In this document: positions 1 through 7,465 of the stretch, piece by piece
How positions within the stretch are numbered: the stretch's first letter is position 1
Layout of the letters: each line of letters opens with the position of its first letter
Source of the DNA: Pontibacter oryzae
GTDB lineage: Bacteria; Bacteroidota; Bacteroidia; Cytophagales; Hymenobacteraceae
Assembly (NCBI RefSeq): GCF_003576375.1
Contig: NZ_QWGE01000003.1
Span: forward strand, 620,001-684,000
Direction: 5' to 3'
DNA length: 64,000 bases
Made by a program: the position numbers and the translations under genes
Notes under the pieces: generated by a model
The model's input: the letters and a program-made list of their open reading frames with translations, nothing else
Told to the model about the DNA's origin: nothing
The model's database searches: none

Positions 1-39
1 ATGCAAAATTAGACAAAGACCTGTAAAACTAAAATTAAG

Positions 40-1239
40 ATGCACACTGCTTATATAGTTGATATACTTAGAACACCGGTTGGCAAGTTTGGCGGCACCC
101 TGAGCACTGTTCGCCCCGACGACATGGCCGCTTTGGTGATGAAGGAAATCGTGGCCCGCAACTCCAACCTGGACCCTGCTATGATTGAGGACGTGGTGAT
201 GGGCGCTGCCAATCAGGCTGGTGAGGATAACCGCAACGTAGCGCGTATGGCGCTGCTGCTGGCAGGTCTGCCGCAGGAGATAGGCGGCGTAACCGTAAAC
301 CGGCTGTGCGCATCGGGTTTGCAGGCTATCATGGATGCCTCGCGGGCAATTAGCTGCGGCGACGGCGAAGTATACTTAGCCGGTGGCGTGGAAAGTATGA
401 CGCGCGCCCCGTTTGTGATGGCAAAATCAGAAACAGCCTTTGGCCGCACCGCCGAGATCTATGATACCACCATTGGCTGGCGCTTCACCAACCCTGCACT
501 ATCTAAGCTGCATTACCCGTTTGGCATGGGCGAAACGGCAGAGAATGTGGCTGAGCGATACGGCATTTCACGTGAAACTCAGGATGAGTTCGCACATCAG
601 TCGCAGGTGAAGTATAAGGCTGCTGCAGAGGCAGGTAAGTTCAGTGATGAGATCGTGCCGGTGCATATTCCGCAGCGCAAAGGCGAGGATATAGTGTTTG
701 ATACGGATGAGCACCCAAGGCTGTCGTCGGTGGAGAAGCTGGCAAGCCTGAGCCCGGCTTTTAAGAAGGGAGGCACGGTAACGGCTGGCAATGCATCCGG
801 CATAAACGACGGCGCAGCGGTATCCATTATCGTGAGCGAGGAAACCCTGAAGCGCTACAACCTGACGCCGATGGCGCGTGTGGTGGCTACCGCTATAGCC
901 GGCGTAGACCCTGCGCACATGGGCATCGGCCCGATACCAGCCACACAGAAAGCCTTGAAGCGTGCCGGCCTAAGTATAAACGACATCGGACTGGCCGAGA
1001 TAAACGAGGCATTCGCGGCCCAGGCCATTCCGTGCATCCAGCAGTTGGGTGTTAACCCGGACATCGTGAACGTAAACGGCGGCTCTATTGCCATCGGTCA
1101 CCCGCTAGGGGCCAGCGGCACGCGTATTTCGGCTACGCTGCTGCACGAGATGAAACGCCGCGATAACGTGAAGTATGGCCTGGCAACCATGTGTGTGGGT
1201 GTGGGCCAGGGCGCCGCCGTTATCTACGAGAAAGTATAA
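40..1239 (+). CDS. pcaF: 3-oxoadipyl-CoA/acetyl-CoA-type thiolase (PcaF/PaaJ-like)
   Basis: Thiolase of 399 residues, the usual length. It cleaves a 3-oxoacyl-CoA with CoA to acetyl-CoA and a shortened acyl-CoA in the cytoplasm. The nucleophilic Cys90 sits in NRLCASGLQAI, the catalytic His354 in GHPLGASG and the second Cys385 in CVGVGQG. The stretches ANQAGEDNRNVARMALLLAG and TTIGWRF are, from family knowledge, typical of 3-oxoadipyl-CoA thiolases of aromatic (phenylacetate or beta-ketoadipate) catabolism rather than of biosynthetic acetoacetyl-CoA thiolases. Substrate is therefore inferred, not proven. Start is the ATG at 40. The gene ends AAA-GTA-TAA, one copy of the AAGTATA word. No pathway partner is visible inside the window, and the upstream neighbour is outside it. 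Confidence 0.9.
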   Translation: MHTAYIVDILRTPVGKFGGTLSTVRPDDMAALVMKEIVARNSNLDPAMIEDVVMGAANQAGEDNRNVARMALLLAGLPQEIGGVTVNRLCASGLQAIMDASRAISCGDGEVYLAGGVESMTRAPFVMAKSETAFGRTAEIYDTTIGWRFTNPALSKLHYPFGMGETAENVAERYGISRETQDEFAHQSQVKYKAAAEAGKFSDEIVPVHIPQRKGEDIVFDTDEHPRLSSVEKLASLSPAFKKGGTVTAGNASGINDGAAVSIIVSEETLKRYNLTPMARVVATAIAGVDPAHMGIGPIPATQKALKRAGLSINDIGLAEINEAFAAQAIPCIQQLGVNPDIVNVNGGSIAIGHPLGASGTRISATLLHEMKRRDNVKYGLATMCVGVGQGAAVIYEKV

Positions 1240-1311
1240 GTTAAAGCCTGGCAGCGTGCGCACCCTTCCCGAAACGTTTTGGAGGAGGTATGCGTGCCTA
1301 AAGCAAGTATA

Positions 1312-1368
1312 AGTTTCGACTAAAAAGCGCCTGCTCATGTTCTAAGCAGGCGCTTTTTAGTTGAAACT
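1312..1368. terminator. Long hairpin terminator after thiolase gene
   Basis: Near-perfect inverted repeat: arms 1312-1335 and 1345-1368, with AAAAAGCGCCTGCT pairing with AGCAGGCGCTTTTT around a 9-nt loop. Runs of A on one side and T on the other let it work from either strand. It separates the thiolase gene from truA. Confidence 0.85.
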
Positions 1369-1408
1369 GTCGTGAGTCTTTTGCCCTTCTACTTTTGCGT
1401 CAAAATCA

Positions 1409-1416
1409 TACCTTTG
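1409..1416 (+). promoter_or_regulatory. Candidate -7 element of truA (possibly leaderless)
   Basis: TACCTTTG matches the Bacteroidota -7 consensus TAnnTTTG and ends four bases before the truA ATG at 1421. No TTG lies at the expected 19-21 bases upstream. If real, the transcript would start at or next to the start codon. Confidence 0.35.
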
Positions 1417-1420
1417 CTTT

Positions 1421-2173
1421 ATGCGGTATTTTTTAGAAATAGCTTACGACGGAACCCGGTTTCATGGGTGGCAGGTGCAGCCCAATGCAATTTCGGTGCA
1501 GGAAGTGTTGGACGATAGCCTGACGAAGATTCTGCGGGAGCCAATTAGCAGCACCGGCAGCGGCCGCACCGACACTGGCGTGCACGCCAGCCAGCAGTTC
1601 GTACACTTCGACAGCGCGCAGCACCTAGACCCGGAGCAAGTAATTTACCGCCTCAACCGCATCCTGCCCGACGATGTGTCTGCGATACAATTATACTTGG
1701 TGCAGGAAGATGCCCATGCACGTTTCCATGCCTTTGCCCGCACCTACCATTACTACATTACGCGCCGCAAAAACCCGTTTAGCCGCTACCATGCTTGGCA
1801 CCACAGCCGGCCCCTGGACGTTGAAAAAATGAACGAGGCCGCGGCCATACTGCTAAAGTATGAGGATTTTACTACCTTCAGCAAAGTAAAGGGCGATACA
1901 AAGCATTACCGCTGCGACATGTATGAGGCCGTTTGGCAACAGGAGGGCGAGGATCTGAAGTTCACGATACGGGCCAACCGCTTTTTAAGAGGCATGGTGC
2001 GCCTGATAGTAGGCGCGCTGGTCGACGTTGGCCGCGGTAAGCTAAGCGTAGAGGCCTTTGAGCAGATCATTGCCAGCCAGGACAGGAGCAAAGCCAGCGG
2101 GGCGGCTCCGGCAGAGGGCTTGTTTCTGGCAAAAGTAGAGTATCCCCCCGAGCTTTTTATACAGAAAAACTAA
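1421..2173 (+). CDS. truA: tRNA pseudouridine(38-40) synthase TruA
   Basis: Protein of 250 residues that isomerises uridines 38-40 in the anticodon arm of many tRNAs to pseudouridine. The catalytic Asp51 is in the signature GSGRTDTGVHA (residues 46-55). The N-terminal YDGTRFHGWQVQ and the central RANRFLRGMVR are also typical of the TruA family. Length fits the family. The ATG at 1421 is the first possible start and gives the standard N-terminus MRYFLEIAYDG. No Shine-Dalgarno sequence is seen, which is normal in this phylum. It stands alone between a terminator and the trans-sulfuration gene 25 bases downstream. Confidence 0.95.
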   Translation: MRYFLEIAYDGTRFHGWQVQPNAISVQEVLDDSLTKILREPISSTGSGRTDTGVHASQQFVHFDSAQHLDPEQVIYRLNRILPDDVSAIQLYLVQEDAHARFHAFARTYHYYITRRKNPFSRYHAWHHSRPLDVEKMNEAAAILLKYEDFTTFSKVKGDTKHYRCDMYEAVWQQEGEDLKFTIRANRFLRGMVRLIVGALVDVGRGKLSVEAFEQIIASQDRSKASGAAPAEGLFLAKVEYPPELFIQKN

Positions 2174-2198
2174 TCAACCTAACCCAAAACTAACCTAC

Positions 2199-3482
2199 AT
2201 GCAACTGGAAGAAGATCATCAGGGGCCGCACATCAATGGTAAACACCTGCGGCCCGAAAGCTTAATGATGAGCTATGGGTATAACCCGGAATGGTCTGAG
2301 ATGGCCGTTAAAGCTCCAATTTATCAAACCTCCACCTTTGTTTTTAAGAATGCCGAAGAGGGCAAAGCCTTTTTTGAGCTAGCCTATGGCCTGCGCGAGA
2401 AAAATGCCGAAGAGCAACTAGGCTTGATCTACAGCCGCCTGAACAACCCCGACCTGGAGATACTCGAGAACCGCCTTCGCTTCTGGGACGGTGCCGAGGA
2501 TGCAGCGGTCTTTGCCAGCGGCATGGCCGCCATCAGCACCACACTTTTGGCCCTGCTTAAGCCCGGCGACGTGATCCTGCACAGCGAGCCCATTTATGGC
2601 GGCTCGGACTACTACATCAAAAACATCCTACCTAAATTCGGCATCCAAAGTATAGGTTTTCAGGCAAGCGCCACAGCCGAGGAGGTTTCGCAGCTGCTGG
2701 ATGCCTCTGGCGTAGCCGATAAGCTGGCCATGGTATACGTGGAAACGCCTGCCAACCCAACCAACCATTTAGTGGATATTGAGGCTTGCGCCGCGCTGGC
2801 CAAAAAGCACTCTACCCCGGATAAGAAAGTAGTGGTTGCTGTAGACAATACCTTCTTAGGCCCGGTTTTCTCGCACCCACTCAAGCATGGAGCCGACTTG
2901 GTTCTATACTCTGCCACCAAGTACATCGGCGGCCACTCCGACCTGATAGCCGGGGCCTGCGCCGGCTCCGCCGATCTGATGAAGGCCGTGAAAGGCATGC
3001 GCACCTTTACAGGCTCTATGGCTAGCCCCTGGACCGGCTGGATGCTGATGCGAAGCCTAGAAACGCTGAAAATACGCATGGAAGCGCAAAGCCGTGGTGC
3101 CGAAACGGTAGCCGCATACCTAAAGGAGCATCCCAAAGTGGAGAAAATCTACTACCTCGGCGACCTGGCGCACAACCCGCACCAGCAGGCGATCTACGAA
3201 AAGCAGTGCAGCGCTGCCGGCTCCATGATTGCCTTCGACCTGAAAGGCGGCGAGGCAGAAGCGTTCCGTTTCCTGAACAGCCTGAAGCTGATAAAGCTGG
3301 CAGTAAGCCTAGGCGGAACAGAATCGCTGGCTGAGCACCCTGCCTCCATGACGCACTCCGATATTTGCCTGGCCGACCGCGCCAAAATGGGCATCGGCGA
3401 AGGGATGGTGCGCATCTCAGTAGGTATTGAGCACCCCGACGATATCATCTCTGACATAGAACAGGCGCTGACTAAAGTATAA
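2199..3482 (+). CDS. Cystathionine gamma-synthase/methionine gamma-lyase family PLP enzyme
   Basis: Protein of 427 residues of the Cys/Met-metabolism PLP fold. The PLP lysine is Lys241 in LYSATKYIGGHSDLIAG. The ring-stacking and phosphate-binding segments are seen at SGMAA (107-111) and YSRLNNP (78-84), and DNTF at 216-219 contributes the Asp to the pyridine nitrogen. The family includes synthases and lyases acting on cystathionine, homoserine esters or methionine, and sequence alone does not say which. It is about 30-40 residues longer than classical MetB, with extra sequence around residues 55-75 (GKAFFELAYGLREKNAEEQ). No SAM riboswitch or Met-pathway partner is visible nearby. The gene ends AAA-GTA-TAA. 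Confidence 0.85.
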   Translation: MQLEEDHQGPHINGKHLRPESLMMSYGYNPEWSEMAVKAPIYQTSTFVFKNAEEGKAFFELAYGLREKNAEEQLGLIYSRLNNPDLEILENRLRFWDGAEDAAVFASGMAAISTTLLALLKPGDVILHSEPIYGGSDYYIKNILPKFGIQSIGFQASATAEEVSQLLDASGVADKLAMVYVETPANPTNHLVDIEACAALAKKHSTPDKKVVVAVDNTFLGPVFSHPLKHGADLVLYSATKYIGGHSDLIAGACAGSADLMKAVKGMRTFTGSMASPWTGWMLMRSLETLKIRMEAQSRGAETVAAYLKEHPKVEKIYYLGDLAHNPHQQAIYEKQCSAAGSMIAFDLKGGEAEAFRFLNSLKLIKLAVSLGGTESLAEHPASMTHSDICLADRAKMGIGEGMVRISVGIEHPDDIISDIEQALTKV

Positions 3483-3523
3483 AAAGAGTTCTGAGCCTTG
3501 AGTGCTGAGTTACGAATTTACAG

Positions 3524-3560
3524 AGGCCGGTGCCATACGTTATGGTGCCGGCCTTTTTTT
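3524..3560 (+). terminator. Rho-independent terminator after PLP enzyme gene
   Basis: AGGCCGG and CCATA pair with TATGG and CCGGCCT around a CGT loop, with a 2-nt internal mismatch, and seven T follow. The rest of the 366-base gap (3561-3843) shows no ORF or RNA gene that I can support. Confidence 0.85.
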
Positions 3561-3843
3561 GTACATAATGCATTGCTGCCGCAAGTTTTTAAATCGTGGC
3601 TCTTTTTGAGGTAAGCTTTCAGCTTGCAGCAGGAAGATTTCTTAATTTTTGTTCTGGTCGTAGTCTCGGAAGTAGGGGCTAGGGCTGGTTAGATGGTTGT
3701 TACTGAAGTATAAATCCGGTTCGTCCCAAAATCCTGAAAATCCTGATCCGAAACCATTAACTTTGCAGCCGGTTAAGACTAAGCGCCCGTACAGAAGAAT
3801 CGCTGCGGCTTGCGCTTAAAATTTGCCCATGTAACCTGATTTA

Positions 3844-3851
3844 TACTTTTG
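3844..3851 (+). promoter_or_regulatory. Candidate -7 element at the start of the ABC exporter gene
   Basis: TACTTTTG fits TAnnTTTG but overlaps the only usable start codon (TTG at 3849). It also contains part of the recurrent TATACTT word. Either the element is fortuitous, or the mRNA starts inside the annotated gene and translation begins further in. Confidence 0.2.
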
Positions 3852-5618
3852 GAAGATAAACCTAAAAATAGCGGTAAGGTATTCGACTCTGATGTGCTGA
3901 AGCGGCTTTTCACGTTTGTGAAGCCCTACATCAAGATCTTCTACTTTATCATATTCCTGACCTTTGCCTCGGCCATACTTGCCGCGCTGCGCCCCTTCCT
4001 AATTCAGTACACCGTAGACCACGAGATCCTGAACAACGACTGGGAGGGCCTGAACCGCATGTTTGTGGTGCTGGGGGTGCTGCTGGTGGTGCATGCCATT
4101 GTGCAGTATCTGCATACTTATTTCGCCGGCTGGTTGGGGCAGCACGTGGTGCGCGACATCCGCATCAAGCTATACCGCCACATCCTTGACCTGCGCCTTA
4201 AGTTCTTCGACCGCACGCCAATCGGCACGCTGGTTACCCGGAATGTGTCCGATGTAGAAACGCTGTCTGATGTATTCAGCGAGGGGCTGGCCGCCATGAT
4301 CGGCGATGTGCTGCAGCTGGTGTTTATACTTGGCTTCATGTTTTACATTGATTGGGAACTGGCGCTAGTGAGCCTTTCCACGTTTCCGCTCATGATCATC
4401 AGCACGTACATCTTCAAGGAAAAGATCAAGCATACCTTTCAGGAGGTGCGCACGGCTGTTGCCCGGCTAAACTCTTTTGTGCAGGAACATATCACCGGCA
4501 TGAGCATCGTGCAGATCTTCAATAACGAGAAGCGCGAGATGGATAAGTTTCAGGAGATCAACAAAGAGCATACTCGCGCCAACATTCGGTCGGTACTGTA
4601 TTATTCGGTATACTTCCCGATCGCGGAGATTATCGGGGCGGCTGGCCTGGGCCTGCTGGTGTGGTATGGTGCCTATGGTGTAGTAGAGGACGAAACCTCA
4701 CTGGGTACACTGATGGCTTTTATCATGTACATTCAAATGTTCTTCCGCCCGATACGCCAGATAGCCGACCGCTTTAACACACTACAATTGGGCGTGGTAA
4801 GCACCGAGCGCCTGATGCGCCTGCTGGACAGCAAGGAAATGATTGCCGACAACGGCAGCTACGCCCCCGAAAAGATAAAAGGCAACGTGCGCTTCGAGAA
4901 TGTATGGTTTGCTTACCAAGACGAGGACTGGGTGCTGCGCGATATCTCTTTTGATGTGAAAGCAGGCGAGGCCGTGGCGTTTGTGGGCGCAACTGGTGCC
5001 GGCAAAACCTCTGTCATCAACCTCCTCAACCGCTTTTACGACATCAACAAAGGCCACATCATCATCGACGGGCACGATTTGCAGGACTATGACTTGAGCG
5101 TGCTGCGCCACCACATTGGCGTGGTGCTGCAGGATGTGTTCCTGTTCTCGGGAAGTATAGCCGATAACATTAGCCTGGGCAACAAGGCCATAACAGAGGA
5201 GCAGATGTGGCACGCCGCCGATCTGGTTGGCGCGCGCAAGTTTATTGAGCGCCTGCCCGGCGGTTTGCACTACCAGGTAATGGAGCGCGGTGCCACGCTA
5301 TCCGTGGGCCAGCGCCAGCTAATCTCCTTTGTGCGGGCCATGGTGTACAACCCCGAGATCATCATCCTGGATGAGGCCACCTCCAGCGTAGACTCCGAAA
5401 CCGAAGAACTGATACAATACGCCATAGACCAATTGATGCATGGCCGCACCTCCATCGTGATCGCGCACCGCCTCAGCACCATCCAAAAAGCCGATAAGAT
5501 CATTGTACTGGACCGTGGCGAGCTGAAGGAAATGGGCAACCACGAAGAGCTTTTGCGCCAGAATGGGTACTATGCACAGCTGCACCAGATGCAGTACAAG
5601 AACATGATTGATTTATGA
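3849..5618 (+). CDS. ABC half-exporter (TMD-NBD), subunit with LSVGQ signature
   Basis: Inner-membrane ABC exporter half of 589 residues: six transmembrane helices (about 28-300), then an ATPase domain. Walker A is GATGAGKTS (Lys386), Walker B IIILDEATSSVD with catalytic Glu509, and the H-loop is in IVIAHRLST. The ABC signature is LSVGQ (484-488) instead of LSGGQ. In heterodimeric exporters such as TM287/288, a modified signature in one subunit faces a defective Walker B in the other. The half-exporter at 7466-9250 has exactly that defect, so I infer a pair. The start is the TTG at 3849; an in-frame stop at 3831 excludes anything further upstream. Its stop overlaps the next gene by four bases (ATGA). 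Substrate is unknown. Confidence 0.88.
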   Translation: MEDKPKNSGKVFDSDVLKRLFTFVKPYIKIFYFIIFLTFASAILAALRPFLIQYTVDHEILNNDWEGLNRMFVVLGVLLVVHAIVQYLHTYFAGWLGQHVVRDIRIKLYRHILDLRLKFFDRTPIGTLVTRNVSDVETLSDVFSEGLAAMIGDVLQLVFILGFMFYIDWELALVSLSTFPLMIISTYIFKEKIKHTFQEVRTAVARLNSFVQEHITGMSIVQIFNNEKREMDKFQEINKEHTRANIRSVLYYSVYFPIAEIIGAAGLGLLVWYGAYGVVEDETSLGTLMAFIMYIQMFFRPIRQIADRFNTLQLGVVSTERLMRLLDSKEMIADNGSYAPEKIKGNVRFENVWFAYQDEDWVLRDISFDVKAGEAVAFVGATGAGKTSVINLLNRFYDINKGHIIIDGHDLQDYDLSVLRHHIGVVLQDVFLFSGSIADNISLGNKAITEEQMWHAADLVGARKFIERLPGGLHYQVMERGATLSVGQRQLISFVRAMVYNPEIIILDEATSSVDSETEELIQYAIDQLMHGRTSIVIAHRLSTIQKADKIIVLDRGELKEMGNHEELLRQNGYYAQLHQMQYKNMIDL

Positions 5619-6133
5619 AAAAGCTACTCTATGTAATGGCGGGCTTCGCCATCCTGCTCATGGTGTTTTACACATACATTGGCGGTTTCACAGAGCCAGA
5701 GGTAACCATGGCCACCTCCCAGGCCATGTATGTGGCCGGCGCACCCTTTGAGGGTTCTGTGGAGGATGAGGCCATGGGGCAGCTCTTTCAGCGGGCGGCT
5801 AAAGTGCTGGACCAAAAAGAGCTGGAAGGCATGCTGGGTAACATCTATTACAACGACCCCGACAAGAGCGGCGACAGCATCCGGGCATTTATCGGCATCA
5901 TCATCCCTGATTCTTCTGTGGTGCTGCCTTCCGGCTATACCTTGCGCACCGTGCCGGGTGGCCGCCGCGTTGTGCGTGCCGAGGTAAACGCCAGCGTGGC
6001 TATGTCGCCCCGCAAGCTCTACGCCGCCGTGTTTGATTATGCCGAAGAAGAAAAGTTGAAGCTGGAAGAGTTCTATGTAGAGTGGTTTCCGGCCGATGAT
6101 CAAGGCGTGCTGGAGGTGCCCGTTAAGCAGTAG
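5615..6133 (+). CDS. Membrane-anchored GyrI-like (effector-binding fold) protein
   Basis: 172 residues. Residues 4-24 form one hydrophobic N-terminal segment, a membrane anchor or uncleaved signal. The remainder resembles the GyrI-like small-molecule-binding domain found at the end of AraC/MerR regulators: GNIYYNDPDKSGDS (76-89) followed by a beta-strand FIGIIIP. No DNA-binding domain is present. The start codon overlaps the stop of the ABC exporter gene by four bases, so the two are translationally coupled and probably act together. A plausible role is sensing or handing over a hydrophobic ligand to the exporter at the membrane; this is inference. The family call rests on motif resemblance only. 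Confidence 0.6.
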   Translation: MKKLLYVMAGFAILLMVFYTYIGGFTEPEVTMATSQAMYVAGAPFEGSVEDEAMGQLFQRAAKVLDQKELEGMLGNIYYNDPDKSGDSIRAFIGIIIPDSSVVLPSGYTLRTVPGGRRVVRAEVNASVAMSPRKLYAAVFDYAEEEKLKLEEFYVEWFPADDQGVLEVPVKQ

Positions 6134-6141
6134 CGCCATAC

Positions 6142-6171
6142 TTGTAAGTATGGATTTATACTTTATCTTTG
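6142..6171 (+). promoter_or_regulatory. Bacteroidota-type promoter for the TetR gene
   Basis: TTG at 6142-6144, a 19-base spacer, then TATCTTTG at 6164-6171: an exact match to the sigma-ABfr consensus TTG-N19-TAnnTTTG. The predicted start is near 6178, about 60 bases before the TetR gene. The spacer contains AAGTATG and TATACTT. Confidence 0.7.
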
Positions 6172-6237
6172 GTGAGATAAAGGAAACCGCTGCAAACGCA
6201 CATTTCGGTTTCCGGTAACCACAGCAGCTATTGTATT

Positions 6238-6852
6238 TTGGGCAAGAAGGCAGAAGCTAAAAAAGAACTGATTTTAGAGGCGGCAAAAACCGTGTTCGGC
6301 AGGATGGGCTACAGCAAAGCCACCCTCGACGACATTGCCGCGGCTATCGGTATGAAAAAGCCCTCGCTGTACTACTATTACAAAAGCAAGGAGCTGCTCT
6401 ACATCGAGGCCTTTTCGCAGGAGTGGAAAGCGCGCCTCTCACACATCAAGCAGCTTGCCGAGCACGAGCCAAACCCACACAAGCGCCTGCTGCTCTACAT
6501 CCAGTCCTCGCTGCGTTACTATCAGGAAATCGTGTCGGAGCATACTATCTCCATCAAGGTGCTGATCGAGACGCGCATTATGTTTCAGGAGCTTTTCCGG
6601 GAATCCCGGGCGAAAGAGGCCAACTACTACGCCGCGGTTATTAAAGAAGGGGTTGCAAAAAGCATTTTTATACCTTGCGAGGCCGAGCGGGTAGGTTACT
6701 CCATGATGGTGGTAAAAGACCTGATCCAGTTTGAGGAGTTCCAGCGGACCGATTTCCATAAGCTGCCTTCCATCGACTTCGAGAAGATAGAGCGAGATGT
6801 GGTCTACACCATCAACCTTATACTTAACGGAATAGCGGCGCAGCAAGAATAA
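6238..6852 (+). CDS. TetR/AcrR family transcriptional regulator
   Basis: 204 residues. The N-terminal TetR helix-turn-helix spans about residues 10-57, including GYSKATLDDIAAAIGMKKPS and YYYYKSKELLYIEAF. The C-terminal two thirds are the variable helical ligand-binding part. The only reasonable start is the TTG at 6238, because no ATG or GTG lies in frame upstream. It follows the ABC exporter/GyrI-like gene pair on the same strand but has its own promoter. TetR proteins often repress a neighbouring efflux system, so control of the exporter genes on either side is a fair guess. No operator palindrome was identified. Confidence 0.88.
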   Translation: MGKKAEAKKELILEAAKTVFGRMGYSKATLDDIAAAIGMKKPSLYYYYKSKELLYIEAFSQEWKARLSHIKQLAEHEPNPHKRLLLYIQSSLRYYQEIVSEHTISIKVLIETRIMFQELFRESRAKEANYYAAVIKEGVAKSIFIPCEAERVGYSMMVVKDLIQFEEFQRTDFHKLPSIDFEKIERDVVYTINLILNGIAAQQE

Positions 6853-6860
6853 ATACATAA

Positions 6861-6888
6861 TGGCTGAGCCGCCTAAACAGTTCAGCCA
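6861..6888. terminator. Short hairpin between convergent genes
   Basis: TGGCTGA (6861-6867) pairs with TCAGCCA (6882-6888) between the convergent TetR and XRE-type genes. No T-run follows, so the terminator role is tentative. Confidence 0.4.
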
Positions 6889-6908
6889 CTATAAGATAGA
6901 GTTTTATA

Positions 6909-7319
6909 CTATTCAGTTGCTTTCAACTGGTCAAGTTTGGCTTTTAGCGCATCAATGTCGGGTTTGTGGCCTTTGGCTACCTCAGCGGCATCAAGCTCTA
7001 TCAGCATATCCTTCATTTGCTTCAGGTAAGCAGCTTTGTCCTTTTTCAGGCAGCCTTTCTGGTGATCGTGGCAGTTGCCGTTTTCATCCATGGGCTTAAA
7101 CATACTGCCCTCGCCGTAAATCAGCCATTGTGGGTTCAGGTCCTTGAAGTTTTTAATGATCGTAACCAGCTCATCCAGCACAATGTTGCGGCCATAGATG
7201 ATGTGACTCAGGGTTTCCTCGTCGCTGCCGGTCATAGCCTTCAAGTCTTCCATTTCCAGTTCTTTCAGGTTAGTGTAAAACCTGAACCGTTTACCGATTT
7301 GCTGCAAGTCAATAGCCAT
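6909..7319 (-). CDS. XRE-type helix-turn-helix regulator with C-terminal coiled coil
   Basis: 136 residues from the ATG at 7319; the open frame continues upstream to 7436 but that part does not look like protein. Residues 5-65 resemble a lambda-repressor-type HTH of Bacteroidota regulators, ending in the characteristic LNPQWLIYGEGSMF (61-74). Residues 90-136 are charged and helical (KAAYLKQMKDMLIELDAAE, LKAKLDQLKATE), probably a dimerisation coiled coil. A Cys/His-rich bridge (NGNCHDHQKGCLKK) lies between and could bind metal. No phage genes surround it. It is downstream of the minus-strand ABC half-exporter (147-base gap) and could be co-transcribed. Confidence 0.75.
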   Translation of the reverse strand: MAIDLQQIGKRFRFYTNLKELEMEDLKAMTGSDEETLSHIIYGRNIVLDELVTIIKNFKDLNPQWLIYGEGSMFKPMDENGNCHDHQKGCLKKDKAAYLKQMKDMLIELDAAEVAKGHKPDIDALKAKLDQLKATE

Positions 7320-7465
7320 AAGCAGTTTGTTTAAGTGAATTTTATGTTGATCGTAGATTGCTATACGTAAGCATAACAGATTACGAACTAAAAAAATCCC
7401 AAGTGCCGCTTTTGGCATGCCTGCGGAGCCAAACAAGTGGCTAACAGTACAAATAGGCTGGCCGG

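Noticed and set aside
2174-2198. SAM-type riboswitch before the trans-sulfuration enzyme
   Set aside because: Only 25 bases separate it from truA, too short for the aptamer.
6909-7319. Prophage remnant around the XRE-type regulator
   Set aside because: No integrase, structural or replication gene is present; the regulator lies between ordinary chromosomal genes.
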